Positions 19,748 through 28,816 of a DNA stretch of 64,000 nucleotides are shown piece after piece. Origin of the DNA: an uncultured Spirochaetia bacterium. GTDB taxonomy: Bacteria; Spirochaetota; Brachyspiria; Brachyspirales; Brachyspiraceae. The DNA lies in assembly GCA_947040495.1 (NCBI GenBank), contig CAMRBQ010000006.1:1-64000 (forward strand), given 5' to 3'. The number at the start of each line of letters is the position of its first letter. The first letter of the stretch is position 1. The translations under genes and the position numbers were made by a program. Below the pieces are notes generated by a model. The model ran no database searches. It saw nothing but the letters and a program-made list of their open reading frames with translations, and was not told where the DNA came from.

Positions 19748-20893
19748 ATGAATAACATCAAACGAAATTTGAATTTTTTTATGCGTGGATTTTCTAAGCA
19801 TTCTTTAAATCATCTAATCGTACTTATTATTCTCTATGTGCTTATAAATATATTTAGTATGTATGAAAATGCTGTAGAGACATACTATTCTAGATTTTTA
19901 TTCAAATACATAAGCGCTGTTCTTAATCGTATATCAAGTTTAATACCTCTCTCTTTATCTGAAATATTTTTATTCATTTTTATTTTATTTATTTTTATTT
20001 ATATAATACTATTTATATTAAAACTAAAAAAACTTAAACATAAAGTATTTATATTAGGTTTTTTAGGTTCTTCACTTTATAAACTAATGTGTTTTCTTCT
20101 ATTTATTTATATTAGTTTTATGCTGCTATGGGGGCTTAATTATTACAGAGTACCTTTGGCATCATATTTAGACGATGCCGAAATGAACGATGAAAATGTT
20201 GCTATTGTTGTTAATATGCTTATAGCAGAGGCTAATAGTCTAAAAAGTAATATAAAAAATGATACTCAAATACATAACATGAATTTATTTATTTCTATAT
20301 TTAAATCTATGAATTCAAATTTTGAATCAGTCTATAATGAATTCAGTTTTTTAAAAGGCTTCTTTTATTCAAATCCAAAGCCCATTTTTATATCAAAATT
20401 ATTTTTATATATGCAAATATCGGGTATATATAGCCCATTTACAGGCGAGGCTAATATCAATTATCCAACACCTTCATATACATTAGCATTTACTGTATCG
20501 CATGAAATGGCTCATCAAAGAGGTATTGCCTATGAGGATGAAGCAAATTTTATAGCATATGTTGCAAACTATAATAGCAAAGATCTAGATATACAATATT
20601 CAGCAGCACTTGGGGCTTTAATGTATTGTCTTAGTTCACTAGATAAAGGAATATTGTATAATTCTATTGTGAAAAATATTGATAAAAAAGTTATTGATGA
20701 TATTAAATATATATCGAATTTTTGGCGAGTATACGATGGCCCAGTTTCCACTGTTGCAACAGAAGTTAATGATACATATTTGAAAGCCAATGCACAAAGC
20801 GATGGAGTGAAAAGTTATAGCAAGGTTGTAAATCTAATAGTGAAATATAGATTATCAAAAACTAAACTTCTTCATCAGCTAGATATTCATTAA
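19748..20893 (+). CDS. DUF3810 family membrane zinc metallopeptidase
   Basis: A 381-aa protein with three N-terminal membrane helices (about 20-45, 70-95, 110-130), followed by a domain with SGIYSPFTGEANIN and HEMAHQRGIAYEDEANF. The latter is a HExxH zinc motif (His252, His256) with downstream acidic residues. These are hallmarks of the DUF3810 family, whose biological role is not established. It has no evident ribosome-binding site close to the ATG. Its last 32 bases overlap the end of the convergent TPR gene. Confidence 0.82.
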   Translation: MNNIKRNLNFFMRGFSKHSLNHLIVLIILYVLINIFSMYENAVETYYSRFLFKYISAVLNRISSLIPLSLSEIFLFIFILFIFIYIILFILKLKKLKHKVFILGFLGSSLYKLMCFLLFIYISFMLLWGLNYYRVPLASYLDDAEMNDENVAIVVNMLIAEANSLKSNIKNDTQIHNMNLFISIFKSMNSNFESVYNEFSFLKGFFYSNPKPIFISKLFLYMQISGIYSPFTGEANINYPTPSYTLAFTVSHEMAHQRGIAYEDEANFIAYVANYNSKDLDIQYSAALGALMYCLSSLDKGILYNSIVKNIDKKVIDDIKYISNFWRVYDGPVSTVATEVNDTYLKANAQSDGVKSYSKVVNLIVKYRLSKTKLLHQLDIH

Positions 20894-22547
20894 ATTGACT
20901 TTTAGAAAATACTGTTATTCTATTATCACGTCTTATATATGATTTTGCTGATTGGCTCATATCTACAGGTACAAAAAGAATACCATATTGTGCATCATTT
21001 TGATTCATTAGAGATACAAAGTCATAAAGGGCTATTTCTCCAATAATATCTGTATTCCATCTTCTAAAGGATATTAAAGTTTTATCTCTATTAAATTTCA
21101 TCATCGACCTTGTAATAAAATTTAGATCATTTTTGTTTGATGTAGCATTATCATCTATCTTAGCTTCTTCTATTATATTATATTTTAATTTTTTCTGTAT
21201 AATATTTTTGCATACTTCTTCAAATTTATCATGCTTTAAAGAATATATTTTATCGATATCAAGTGATTTATCTTTTTGTTTATTATTTTGATGATAATAC
21301 TTATCATTATTTTTAGTCGTACTAGAATTTTCTGCTTCCTCTAAGAAAATATTTTTAGTATTACATGTCTGCTCTACCTCAAATAGTGAATCTGATAAAT
21401 TTTCATTTATTATACTATCTTGCCATATATATAAATTTTTATTCCAAAGTCTAGATAGTTCTCTATCAATATATTCATTTTCAATATTTTTTATCATTTT
21501 TTGCAAAGAAGAAACCTGATCTTTATTATGCTTAGCAAGTACAGAATTAAGAACTCTAAGATACTCTTTCATCTTTTCAATATTAATATCATGTAAAGAT
21601 TCTAAAGTAACACTTTCAATATACTCCATTGCTTTTTTTATCTCATCATGAAAATATGAATATACAGCCATATCTAAATATAAAATTGCTGAATTTTTTT
21701 TTGTATTTATGACATTTTTTAATTTATCAAATTCTTTATATATTTCATTTTTAAGATTAAGTTTATGAAGTATAAATAGATGCATCCTCAAAAATTTTAA
21801 AAAATTTTTATTATCAGTTTTATTGCTTTTAAAAAGTAAAATAAAATCCAATGCTTGCTGATACATCCCTGCCAAAATATATTCATGTATAAGCATAATT
21901 TCTGTATCAATGTATTTGGGAGAACTACTATCTATCGCATCTAATACTTTTTTTAAATATTCTATGGCAAGCGTATATCTTTTATCATTATGATAACATA
22001 GATAAGTCGCATTTAATAGCTCTACATCTTTCTTAAAATGCTTGGAATGTGCTATCCTTTCAAGATAACTTAAAGCATCTTTAAACATAGATTCTTTTAA
22101 AAGTGTTAAACCAATATTTCTGATAGCATATTTATTTTTTTTATCGAGCAAAAGTATACGAGAAGAATAACGTAATACATTTTCATTGTCTTTCAGCGAT
22201 ACACTAAGGTCCGCACATTTTTTTAATACATCTAAATCGAACAAGCCGATATTTTCCGCATGATAGCCAATAAGTTTTTGATAATATTCTCTTGCTTCAT
22301 ATAAATCGCCATTTATCTCATATAAACTGCCAAGTTTTTGCCAGATGTTTATATCTCCAACTTGAGAATAGCCTTGATTTATTAATTTTTTATATTCTTT
22401 AATAGCACTTTTGTATTTTGCACTATATTCATACTCTGATGCTTTAGTTAATATATACTTTTTAGAATTAAAAAAAACTCTAGATACTACAATTAACCCA
22501 ACTATTAATAAGAGGGCAAATAATACAAGAGAAATTATCAAAGTCAT
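20862..22547 (-). CDS. Membrane-anchored TPR protein with Mrr-like C-terminal domain
   Basis: A 561-aa protein with one N-terminal membrane helix (about 2-25) and a run of TPR-like helical repeats (about 35-330, e.g. DINIWQKLGSLYEINGDLYEAREYYQKLI). An Asn/Lys-rich linker is followed by a C-terminal domain (about 430-560) with KFEEVCKNII, then YGILFVPVDMSQSAKSYIRRDNR. The last part has the strand-helix pattern of the Mrr/restriction-endonuclease fold, where the D-QxK catalytic triad is not evident. I use the ATG at 22547 with GGGTG upstream; the track-like GTG at 22556 has no site. It follows the TolQ-like gene by 64 bases. Confidence 0.7.
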   Translation of the reverse strand: MTLIISLVLFALLLIVGLIVVSRVFFNSKKYILTKASEYEYSAKYKSAIKEYKKLINQGYSQVGDINIWQKLGSLYEINGDLYEAREYYQKLIGYHAENIGLFDLDVLKKCADLSVSLKDNENVLRYSSRILLLDKKNKYAIRNIGLTLLKESMFKDALSYLERIAHSKHFKKDVELLNATYLCYHNDKRYTLAIEYLKKVLDAIDSSSPKYIDTEIMLIHEYILAGMYQQALDFILLFKSNKTDNKNFLKFLRMHLFILHKLNLKNEIYKEFDKLKNVINTKKNSAILYLDMAVYSYFHDEIKKAMEYIESVTLESLHDINIEKMKEYLRVLNSVLAKHNKDQVSSLQKMIKNIENEYIDRELSRLWNKNLYIWQDSIINENLSDSLFEVEQTCNTKNIFLEEAENSSTTKNNDKYYHQNNKQKDKSLDIDKIYSLKHDKFEEVCKNIIQKKLKYNIIEEAKIDDNATSNKNDLNFITRSMMKFNRDKTLISFRRWNTDIIGEIALYDFVSLMNQNDAQYGILFVPVDMSQSAKSYIRRDNRITVFSKSQFNEYLADEEV

Positions 22548-22562
22548 GACAAACACCCAAAT

Positions 22563-22587
22563 AACTATGATTTTTTAAATCATAGTT
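22563..22587 (-). promoter_or_regulatory. Perfect 11-bp hairpin before the TPR gene
   Basis: AACTATGATTT (22563-22573) and AAATCATAGTT (22577-22587) are exact inverted repeats with a 3-base loop. The hairpin lies between the TolQ-like stop and the start of the TPR gene, just upstream of its ribosome-binding site. It is not followed by a T-run on the minus strand, so mRNA stabilisation or translational control is more likely than termination. Confidence 0.6.
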
Positions 22588-22611
22588 CCTATTAAAAATA
22601 ACAAAAACCTA

Positions 22612-23232
22612 CTAAAATTGTTTCACTTTAATAATATTTTCGGCAATATCATTACTAACATTTTCCATATACGATATACGTGCATTCGCCTTGTTTACAA
22701 AATAATTGTACATTATAACAGAAGGAATAGCCACTATAAGCCCCGCTGCTGTTGTAAGTAAAGCATTTGATATACCATTTGCCAAAGCCTCACTCTGCCC
22801 AGTACCTTGAAGTGCTATAACAGCAAATGCCTCAATCATACCAAATATTGTACCTAATAATCCAAGTAAAGGTGATACAGTCGATATAGTTGATAATATA
22901 CTAACAAACCTTTCTATATTAACTATCTCTCTATTTGCCTGGGCAAGCATTTTATCATGTATATTGAGTTCAGATGCAAGCCCTGTTTTTATTATATTTG
23001 AAAGTGGACTATTTATGCCATCACAAAAGCCTATAGCTTCACTTATAGTACCCTTAGCTATAAAATCAGAAATTTTTTCAACAAATGCCTTCTCTTTATT
23101 ATTTAAACGCTGAAAGTAGATAAACCTCTCTATAATAACAGCAAGCATTGTTATAGAACAAGCCAATAGCCCTACCCATACAGTTGTCATTCCAACATTT
23201 AATATTGAAACATTTGAAAAAATTAAATCCAT
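22612..23232 (-). CDS. MotA/TolQ/ExbB proton-channel family protein
   Basis: A 206-aa inner-membrane protein with three helices (about 12-32, 108-135, 150-178) and the family core STVSPLLGLLGTIFGMIEAF plus GISNALLTTAAGLIVAIP. Such proteins form the pentameric proton channel that energises TonB, Tol-Pal or related systems together with an ExbD/TolR partner. No ExbD/TolR gene is adjacent. It begins 16 bases after the upstream flavoprotein gene, so they are probably cotranscribed. Confidence 0.88.
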   Translation of the reverse strand: MDLIFSNVSILNVGMTTVWVGLLACSITMLAVIIERFIYFQRLNNKEKAFVEKISDFIAKGTISEAIGFCDGINSPLSNIIKTGLASELNIHDKMLAQANREIVNIERFVSILSTISTVSPLLGLLGTIFGMIEAFAVIALQGTGQSEALANGISNALLTTAAGLIVAIPSVIMYNYFVNKANARISYMENVSNDIAENIIKVKQF

Positions 23233-23248
23233 AATAAACTATTTTGTT

Positions 23249-24067
23249 TTACATGCTCTCCACAACTTTACATTCATGGTTTTTATATGTAGCCTGACGC
23301 TGCATAAGTAAATCAAAGTCTATAAGATGTCCGTCAAATTCAGGACCATCAACACATGCAAACTTCGTTTCGCCACCAACAAGCACCCTACATCCACCAC
23401 ACATACCAGTACCATCTATCATAATAGGGTTTAAGCTTACAGTAGTTTTAAGATTGTACTTTTTTGTAAGCAAAGCAACAAATTTCATCATAATAGCAGG
23501 ACCAATAGCGATAACCTCGCTTATTTTATCCCCTCTTTCATATATTTTAGTAATCATGTCTGTAACAAGCCCTTTTTCACCATAACTACCATCATCTGTA
23601 CATGTTATCACTTCTTCAGATATTTTTCCCATTTCTTTTTCCATAGAAATTAAATCTTTTGAACGTGCACCGATTATTGTAATAACTTTATTGCCAGCCT
23701 TAAAATGACCTTCTGCTATAGGATGCATAGGTGCCACACCTATTCCACCACATACACATAAAATAAGACCATCTTCTTTATGTATTTCAGTAGGTTTACC
23801 AAGCGGTCCAACAACATCTAAAATGCTATCACCTACTTTCATCTCTGAAAGTTTAATTGTAGATTTACCAATCGCCTGAACTACAAGCATTATAGCACCT
23901 TTCTCTATATCAGCATCTGCTATTGTTAGTGGTACTCTTTCGCCACCTTCATACAACCTTATAATAACAAAGTTACCAGGTTTACGTTTTTGAGCTATCA
24001 TAGGGGCTTCTACCCAAAGCATAAATACTTTTTCTGACCATTGTTCTTTCGCTATAATTTTATTCAT
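23249..24067 (-). CDS. NfnA/SudB-like FAD and NAD(P)-binding oxidoreductase subunit
   Basis: A 272-aa flavoprotein of the ferredoxin-NADP reductase superfamily. It has an N-terminal FAD barrel with ERVPLTIADAD, the NAD(P)-binding loop CVCGGIGVAPMHP, and a C-terminal cysteine cluster GTGMCGGCRVLVGG...FACVDGPEFDGH that binds [2Fe-2S]. This is the layout of the small subunit of NADH-dependent ferredoxin:NADP+ oxidoreductase and of sulfide dehydrogenase beta. The larger GltA-like partner normally next to it is absent here. The start has TAAGGA upstream. Confidence 0.87.
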   Translation of the reverse strand: MNKIIAKEQWSEKVFMLWVEAPMIAQKRKPGNFVIIRLYEGGERVPLTIADADIEKGAIMLVVQAIGKSTIKLSEMKVGDSILDVVGPLGKPTEIHKEDGLILCVCGGIGVAPMHPIAEGHFKAGNKVITIIGARSKDLISMEKEMGKISEEVITCTDDGSYGEKGLVTDMITKIYERGDKISEVIAIGPAIMMKFVALLTKKYNLKTTVSLNPIMIDGTGMCGGCRVLVGGETKFACVDGPEFDGHLIDFDLLMQRQATYKNHECKVVESM

Positions 24068-24300
24068 TATGTAAATATCCTTATAAATATTATAATTATT
24101 TCAACTTTATACCGCTTCAAGATTAACATATTTTAGAAAATTATCAAGCTAATTTAACCCCATCATTTAAATTCAATTGCACTTTATATAATCCTTTTTA
24201 TAAATTAAACTTTATTTTATAGGATATTCTTGCTATTTTTCACCATATATTTCCACATTTTTAAGCATTATTTCATATATTTAACAAATATAAAATACAA

Positions 24301-24756
24301 TTATATTTTACTAGTATTATTTTCTTTTAACTTCGATAATAAAGTTTGAAATGTTTTATGACTTTTGCTATCATCAAAGAAAAATTGTTTATCAACAGCC
24401 TCAACCGCTTTGATTGCTTTTTTAAGTAAATTAGTCCCTGCTTTCATATTGCTGATTTGATTAGCCCTTATGTCATTTTCTTGAGGTGTTTTTTTTGTTA
24501 GCCCTTTTTTTTCAAGTAGCTTCAAAGTAGATGATATAGTCATAATATCAATCATAGAAAAGTCTGAAATTTTTTTCTGTGTAATCTTTTCGTCCATTTG
24601 CTGCAATTCTTCTAGCACAGCCAAAATAACATATTGTGTATGTGTAAGATTATATTTACGAAGTGCGTCTTTAATCGCTCTTTGCCAAAGGGTCGACACT
24701 TGCCAAAATACAAGCCCTATGCTTTCTTCAGGAGATTTATGTTCAGAATATTTCAT
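24301..24756 (-). CDS. MarR family transcriptional regulator
   Basis: A 151-aa winged-helix regulator: LTHTQYVILAVLEEL is the entry to the DNA-binding domain, IMTISSTLKLLEKKGLTKKTPQENDIRANQI the recognition helix and wing. It starts one base after the stop of the SRPBCC gene, so the two form an operon, whose promoter overlaps two palindromes. Autoregulation through those sites is the likely arrangement, which is typical of MarR proteins; the ligand is unknown. Confidence 0.88.
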   Translation of the reverse strand: MKYSEHKSPEESIGLVFWQVSTLWQRAIKDALRKYNLTHTQYVILAVLEELQQMDEKITQKKISDFSMIDIMTISSTLKLLEKKGLTKKTPQENDIRANQISNMKAGTNLLKKAIKAVEAVDKQFFFDDSKSHKTFQTLLSKLKENNTSKI

Positions 24757-24757
24757 G

Positions 24758-25156
24758 CTATTTTCTTGATAAGCAAAGTAATGTATTCATATTTTCAGCA
24801 ATATGCATTGTTATTGCTTGCCCTAGCCCTTCTACTTGTTTATCATCATCTCCAACAATATTAACTGTATGCTTAATAGTTTTAGATGTGAGTATATGTT
24901 TAAATGTGACAACAATGGCACCAAGATTTGAAACAGTACTAAATTCAACCATCGGCACGACACTATCTAAGACAAAAGGTAAAGATTGACCATTCTTCAT
25001 ATTCATTATACCAACACTACCTTTGACAAACTGCTCTTCTATTGTAACGCTCTCAAGTTCTTTATCCCATTCCGTCCAACGAGAAACATTAGAATATAAA
25101 GCCCATGCTTTTTCCAAGTCAATATCTCCATTAATGCTATGTTCAAAATTAAACAT
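24758..25156 (-). CDS. SRPBCC (START-like) ligand-binding protein
   Basis: A 132-aa protein with the helix-grip signature of polyketide cyclase/START-like proteins: DLEKAWALYSNVSRWTEWDKELESVTIEEQFVKGSVG near the N-terminus, then alternating beta strands. Such proteins bind small hydrophobic ligands. I start at the ATG at 25156, which has a near-perfect AGGAGGTG four bases upstream; the TTG/ATG further upstream would lie in the operator. It is the first gene of a two-gene operon with the MarR regulator. Confidence 0.8.
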   Translation of the reverse strand: MFNFEHSINGDIDLEKAWALYSNVSRWTEWDKELESVTIEEQFVKGSVGIMNMKNGQSLPFVLDSVVPMVEFSTVSNLGAIVVTFKHILTSKTIKHTVNIVGDDDKQVEGLGQAITMHIAENMNTLLCLSRK

Positions 25157-25173
25157 TTTACACCTCCTACATA

Positions 25174-25202
25174 ATAAGTACACTTATAATAAGCATACTT
25201 AT
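25174..25202. promoter_or_regulatory. Two tandem MarR-type operator palindromes
   Basis: ATAAGT-AC-ACTTAT (25174-25187) and ATAAG-CATA-CTTAT (25189-25202) are consecutive inverted repeats of the same sequence with centres 15 bases apart. They lie between the promoter and the ribosome-binding site of the SRPBCC-MarR operon. They have the size and symmetry of MarR-dimer sites. Confidence 0.7.
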
Positions 25203-25228
25203 AGTACAATATAAAATATATTTGTCAA
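25201..25228 (-). promoter_or_regulatory. Promoter of the SRPBCC-MarR operon
   Basis: On the minus strand a perfect TTGACA (25228-25223) is followed after 16 bases by TACTAT (25206-25201). The -10 box abuts the distal operator palindrome, so a bound dimer would block polymerase or start-site clearance. Confidence 0.6.
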
Positions 25229-25262
25229 TATTTTATAACTAATAATACCTTACAACTTTACT

Positions 25263-25971
25263 TTACTTCAATTTTTTATAAATACCATCAAAACCAGCCC
25301 CCATTCCATGCATTATCTGTGGATTTGTTTCTTCAATTTCAATAGTATTTTTATTCAAAATTTTTACTGCTAGTTTATAATCGCTCTCATTATTTTTATA
25401 AATAAGCTCACCATTATTATAGCCAATCACAAAATCATCCAATTTACCAATATTACCAGTAGATGTAACGACCATACCATTAATATACATCTGTGCTCTA
25501 CCTTTCAATATTAGTTCCACTTCAGTACCATATTCATTTTCAAAAGTACCCGCAAGTTTTTCTAATGATATATCATCTTTTGTATTACTAACTTTTCCTG
25601 TAGTTGCTTTTTGAGTAAGATTAAATGACATATATTTTTTTGATTTTGGGTCTCTCCAAGCACCTGTAAAAACTATATTTTCTTTATCAAAAGTCCCAAT
25701 AAATTTGCCCATTAGCTCACCATCAACACTCTCTTCTAATATAAGAGGCATTTTACTACTAGAATTTATTATAATATCTTTTTTATTCTTATCATAATAA
25801 TAACTACCAGTCGCTCTGCCATCTTTATTAATAGTCAAAGACATTGTTACAGGATATTTATTATCAATTAATCCTGTCATCTCATAAATTCCTGAAGATT
25901 TATTACTTTCCCCACAAGCAGATAAAGTAAACATACATATTGCAACCAAAACTAAAAATAATTTTTTTCAT
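25263..25971 (-). CDS. Lipoprotein, frameshifted in its signal peptide at an A7 tract
   Basis: The main frame (from 25949 down) codes a secreted lipoprotein of about 228 aa with a lipobox LSAC, Gly/Ser-rich beta-strand segments and two similar halves (GSYYYDKN, GTFENEYGTEVEL). The open frame lacks a credible start. A good start, ATG at 25971 with GGAGTGGG just upstream, lies one base out of frame, separated by seven A residues (minus strand, 25968-25962). With six A's the protein would begin MKKLFLVLVAICMFTLSAC, an excellent lipoprotein signal. So the gene is shifted by +1 through a sequencing error, a slippery tract or a real mutation. The function is not recognised. Confidence 0.75.
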
Positions 25972-26007
25972 AACCCACTCCATAAATAATATCGTATAAT
26001 AATTATT

Positions 26008-26937
26008 TTATTTTAAATTACAGTAAGCACTATATTTTTCTATAAACTTTATTGGATTATAAGACATCTTTGCCTTACGTAAACCCTCATCACCAACATC
26101 CTGTTCTCTATTTATAAAATTATATTGTCCGCCATCATTTCTCAAAAACGTCCTATTTATTGCTTGATATGCTCCTTTATGCTCTCTATCCGCCCTCTCC
26201 GTATGTACGACAAATGTATCGCCCATAGTGCCGCATGCGACTGTATAGGCAACAACTTTATCATCAACAGTTAGAAGCCCACCTTGTATACCAATAATAT
26301 CCTGCCAATTGTCAAAAATGGTATTTATCATCACCATGTCAGCCTCAGCTCTAACCTCATGGCTGATAATTTTTTTGCTATCAAATGATTCTTCATCTTT
26401 ATCATGTTCTGGTGTATTTTTCATCTCATTTTCATACCATTTAATCTCAAATTCTCTAAGCCTATCTATCCAAGAAATATCTATACGATGATACTCTGCA
26501 TTATAAAGATTATCAAATTGATTACAAAGATTTTTCTTTTTATGATATTTTTTGCCACTTAGATTAACCAATGCCTCTCTATCATATACATATTCCCATT
26601 CATCACGCATTTCAGTTATAGATATATCTTTATTTTTTTCTAATTCCATTGCAAGCATTTTTGGTATACGTATTATAGATTTTGTATCAGATTCGCATAA
26701 GCAATTTGAAATACAATCTAGCTTATCCCAGTTACCCACAGGTGACCATAAAATTTTATACGGAGATAGCTGCTCAATCCAAACAAGCTCATCTGTGAAA
26801 GCCCATTTTAATGAATATATATCTTTTAATCCAAACAAATTAATGAAAGTATAATCAGCCGATTTCTCGGGCATCATATCAAAATATTTTAAATATTTTT
26901 TTTGTTTTTCTAATGTTATAGGTTCAAATTTAAGCAT
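26008..26937 (-). CDS. DUF2156 (phosphatidylglycerol lysyltransferase C-domain-like) protein
   Basis: A 309-aa protein with the GNAT-like fold of DUF2156/LPG-synthase C-terminal domains: YVYDREALVNLSGKKYHKKKN in the middle, GGLLTVDDKVVAYTVA, and the C-terminal block FINREQDVGDEGLRKAKMSYNP. It lacks the membrane part of MprF, so lipid lysylation is not implied. Stand-alone members are thought to be aminoacyl- or acyltransferases with unknown substrates. Its start overlaps the end of the upstream SRPBCC gene by 8 bases, showing an operon. Confidence 0.82.
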   Translation of the reverse strand: MLKFEPITLEKQKKYLKYFDMMPEKSADYTFINLFGLKDIYSLKWAFTDELVWIEQLSPYKILWSPVGNWDKLDCISNCLCESDTKSIIRIPKMLAMELEKNKDISITEMRDEWEYVYDREALVNLSGKKYHKKKNLCNQFDNLYNAEYHRIDISWIDRLREFEIKWYENEMKNTPEHDKDEESFDSKKIISHEVRAEADMVMINTIFDNWQDIIGIQGGLLTVDDKVVAYTVACGTMGDTFVVHTERADREHKGAYQAINRTFLRNDGGQYNFINREQDVGDEGLRKAKMSYNPIKFIEKYSAYCNLK

Positions 26938-27481
26938 TATTTATCCTTTGTGCTGCCTTTTTTAATAGATGTAATATATTTTTAATTGACTTTTTTTTGT
27001 TTAATAAAAGTCTAGAAAAAAAACGTAGATATGGATGTGTCAAATATAGCGTTTCTTTTATATTTAATTTACAATGTTGCTCATCTTTTTCTTCTATTTC
27101 AAAACTACAGACGCTTGCATATTCCTCTGTTAGATTCGAAAATATTAAAAGAGAATTTTCTATTTTTTTTGTTTCAATAAATGTATTTTTTATTTTCCAT
27201 TTTTTATGAAATTCTACCCAAGTTGTTTTTCCCTCTTTATTTATAGAAACTTCTACACTTTTTAAATATGGTTTCCACGATGTATAATTTTTGTAATCTA
27301 CAAGTAAATTATATAAATATTCTCTAGGCAATTGTATATCTAGCGATTCTTTTATACTATATGAAGGGGGCATTTTTTTGCCTATCATAAATGGTAAAAA
27401 TACAATTACAATAGTTATAAATATAGTGCCTATAAAAAATATGATAAATGGCAATAAAATTTCTAAAATAGTTATACTCAT
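26930..27481 (-). CDS. Membrane-anchored SRPBCC domain protein
   Basis: A 183-aa protein with one N-terminal membrane helix (about 5-32) and a START/SRPBCC-like domain: SLDIQLPREYLYNLLVDYKNYTSWKPYLKSVEV (helix-grip entry), followed by beta strands and a Lys-rich C-terminal helix. Proteins of this kind bind lipids or other hydrophobic molecules at the membrane. It is translationally coupled to the DUF2156 gene (8-base overlap), suggesting a shared lipid-related task; this is inference. Confidence 0.7.
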   Translation of the reverse strand: MSITILEILLPFIIFFIGTIFITIVIVFLPFMIGKKMPPSYSIKESLDIQLPREYLYNLLVDYKNYTSWKPYLKSVEVSINKEGKTTWVEFHKKWKIKNTFIETKKIENSLLIFSNLTEEYASVCSFEIEEKDEQHCKLNIKETLYLTHPYLRFFSRLLLNKKKSIKNILHLLKKAAQRINNA

Positions 27482-27509
27482 AATAGCCCTTGATTTTTAT
27501 ATTCCATAT

Positions 27510-28787
27510 CTATCTTCTTTGATAAAAATTAGAATCATAATAGCGACCTACATACCTCTTGATAATTATAGTTACAATACCAACAAGCGGTACAGCCACA
27601 AGTATTCCAATAAACCCAAACATAACACCTCCAATGATAGTTGCAAACATAACAGTAATAGGACCCATCTTTACATTGTCGCCTATTATATTGGGGGCAC
27701 ATACGCCTGTATCAAGAATCTGCCCAATGCCATAGATTATACTCATTTTTATAATCCCATGCCACCATACAACCTCCGTAGCAGAGCCCACCACCAATGC
27801 TATCAAATAAGCAACAAATGGACCTACAAATGGCACAATATTAAATAGCCCCCGAATAAAAGCAAGCAGTAATGCATATTTTGCTGATGCAATAGAGAGC
27901 ATGATGAAAAAAATCAAAAACAAAGTAGTCGATAATATAAGCATGCCACGTAAATAATTATTTATAAGTTTACTAGAGCTAAGTAATATCTCTTGTACTG
28001 TTGTTTGCCAGCGAATAGGCAAAAGATTAACAAAACGCCTTCTGATATTATTTATATCAATCATAAAATAAAATGTCAAAAGAGGCATTATAAAAAGATA
28101 AGAGAATACTACGCTAAATATTGTAGTAATATTTGGAGTTTTAAAATTTGAATATGGAGATAAGAATTTAAGAAATATACTATTTTCTTCCATGATATAA
28201 TTTGCCATACTAGATTTATTTTTTATAAAATCAATTTCTATAGTTTCAGGCAATATAGATTTTAATACAATTTCAATATTTTCTATTAATACAATAATAT
28301 CATCTAATAACCTATTAATATAGTCAGGCATAGTCGATATAAGACCTTGTGTTTCTCTAATAATCGCAGGCAATACTAATATAATAAAAAGTGTCATAAT
28401 TGTCAAAAATGGCAAAAATATTAACACAGCTACAACAGCTCTTGGCATACGTCTAGATAATTTAGTAACCAAAGGGTCAAATAAATAGGCAACAAGTATT
28501 GCAACGATAAAGGGGACAATTAAATAACCAGACTTTTGAACAACCCATATAATAAAAAATGTTAATGTTAGCCCTAAGAATACCCTACCCCATGAATATT
28601 TCCAAAATGGTAGCAGAAGCACTATTAAAATTATAAATAAAATTATTGGTGAGAGGCTCTCCTTGACACTATAAGCAAGTAAAGCAAAAAATATAGTTAT
28701 AACTAAAAATACCAATACCTCACCATATACATGGATTCTATCTGTAAAGTGACTTACTATACCTTGCTTTTTATTATCTTCATCCAT
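27510..28787 (-). CDS. AI-2E (YdiK/PerM) family transporter
   Basis: A 425-aa polytopic membrane protein with about eight helices. The family marks are VAYLFDPLVTKLSRRMPRAVA near the first third and the C-terminal RGLFNIVPFVGPFVAYLIA...GQILDTGVCAPNIIGDNVKMGP...GIVGVPL-like block. Members include permeases of unknown substrate and Na+/H+ antiporters; AI-2 export is proven only for a few. GGGGAG lies upstream of the ATG. The gene starts 30 bases after kdsA ends, in the same direction. Confidence 0.88.
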   Translation of the reverse strand: MDEDNKKQGIVSHFTDRIHVYGEVLVFLVITIFFALLAYSVKESLSPIILFIILIVLLLPFWKYSWGRVFLGLTLTFFIIWVVQKSGYLIVPFIVAILVAYLFDPLVTKLSRRMPRAVVAVLIFLPFLTIMTLFIILVLPAIIRETQGLISTMPDYINRLLDDIIVLIENIEIVLKSILPETIEIDFIKNKSSMANYIMEENSIFLKFLSPYSNFKTPNITTIFSVVFSYLFIMPLLTFYFMIDINNIRRRFVNLLPIRWQTTVQEILLSSSKLINNYLRGMLILSTTLFLIFFIMLSIASAKYALLLAFIRGLFNIVPFVGPFVAYLIALVVGSATEVVWWHGIIKMSIIYGIGQILDTGVCAPNIIGDNVKMGPITVMFATIIGGVMFGFIGILVAVPLVGIVTIIIKRYVGRYYDSNFYQRR

Positions 28788-28816
28788 AAAATCACATACT
28801 CCCCTATAACTTAATA

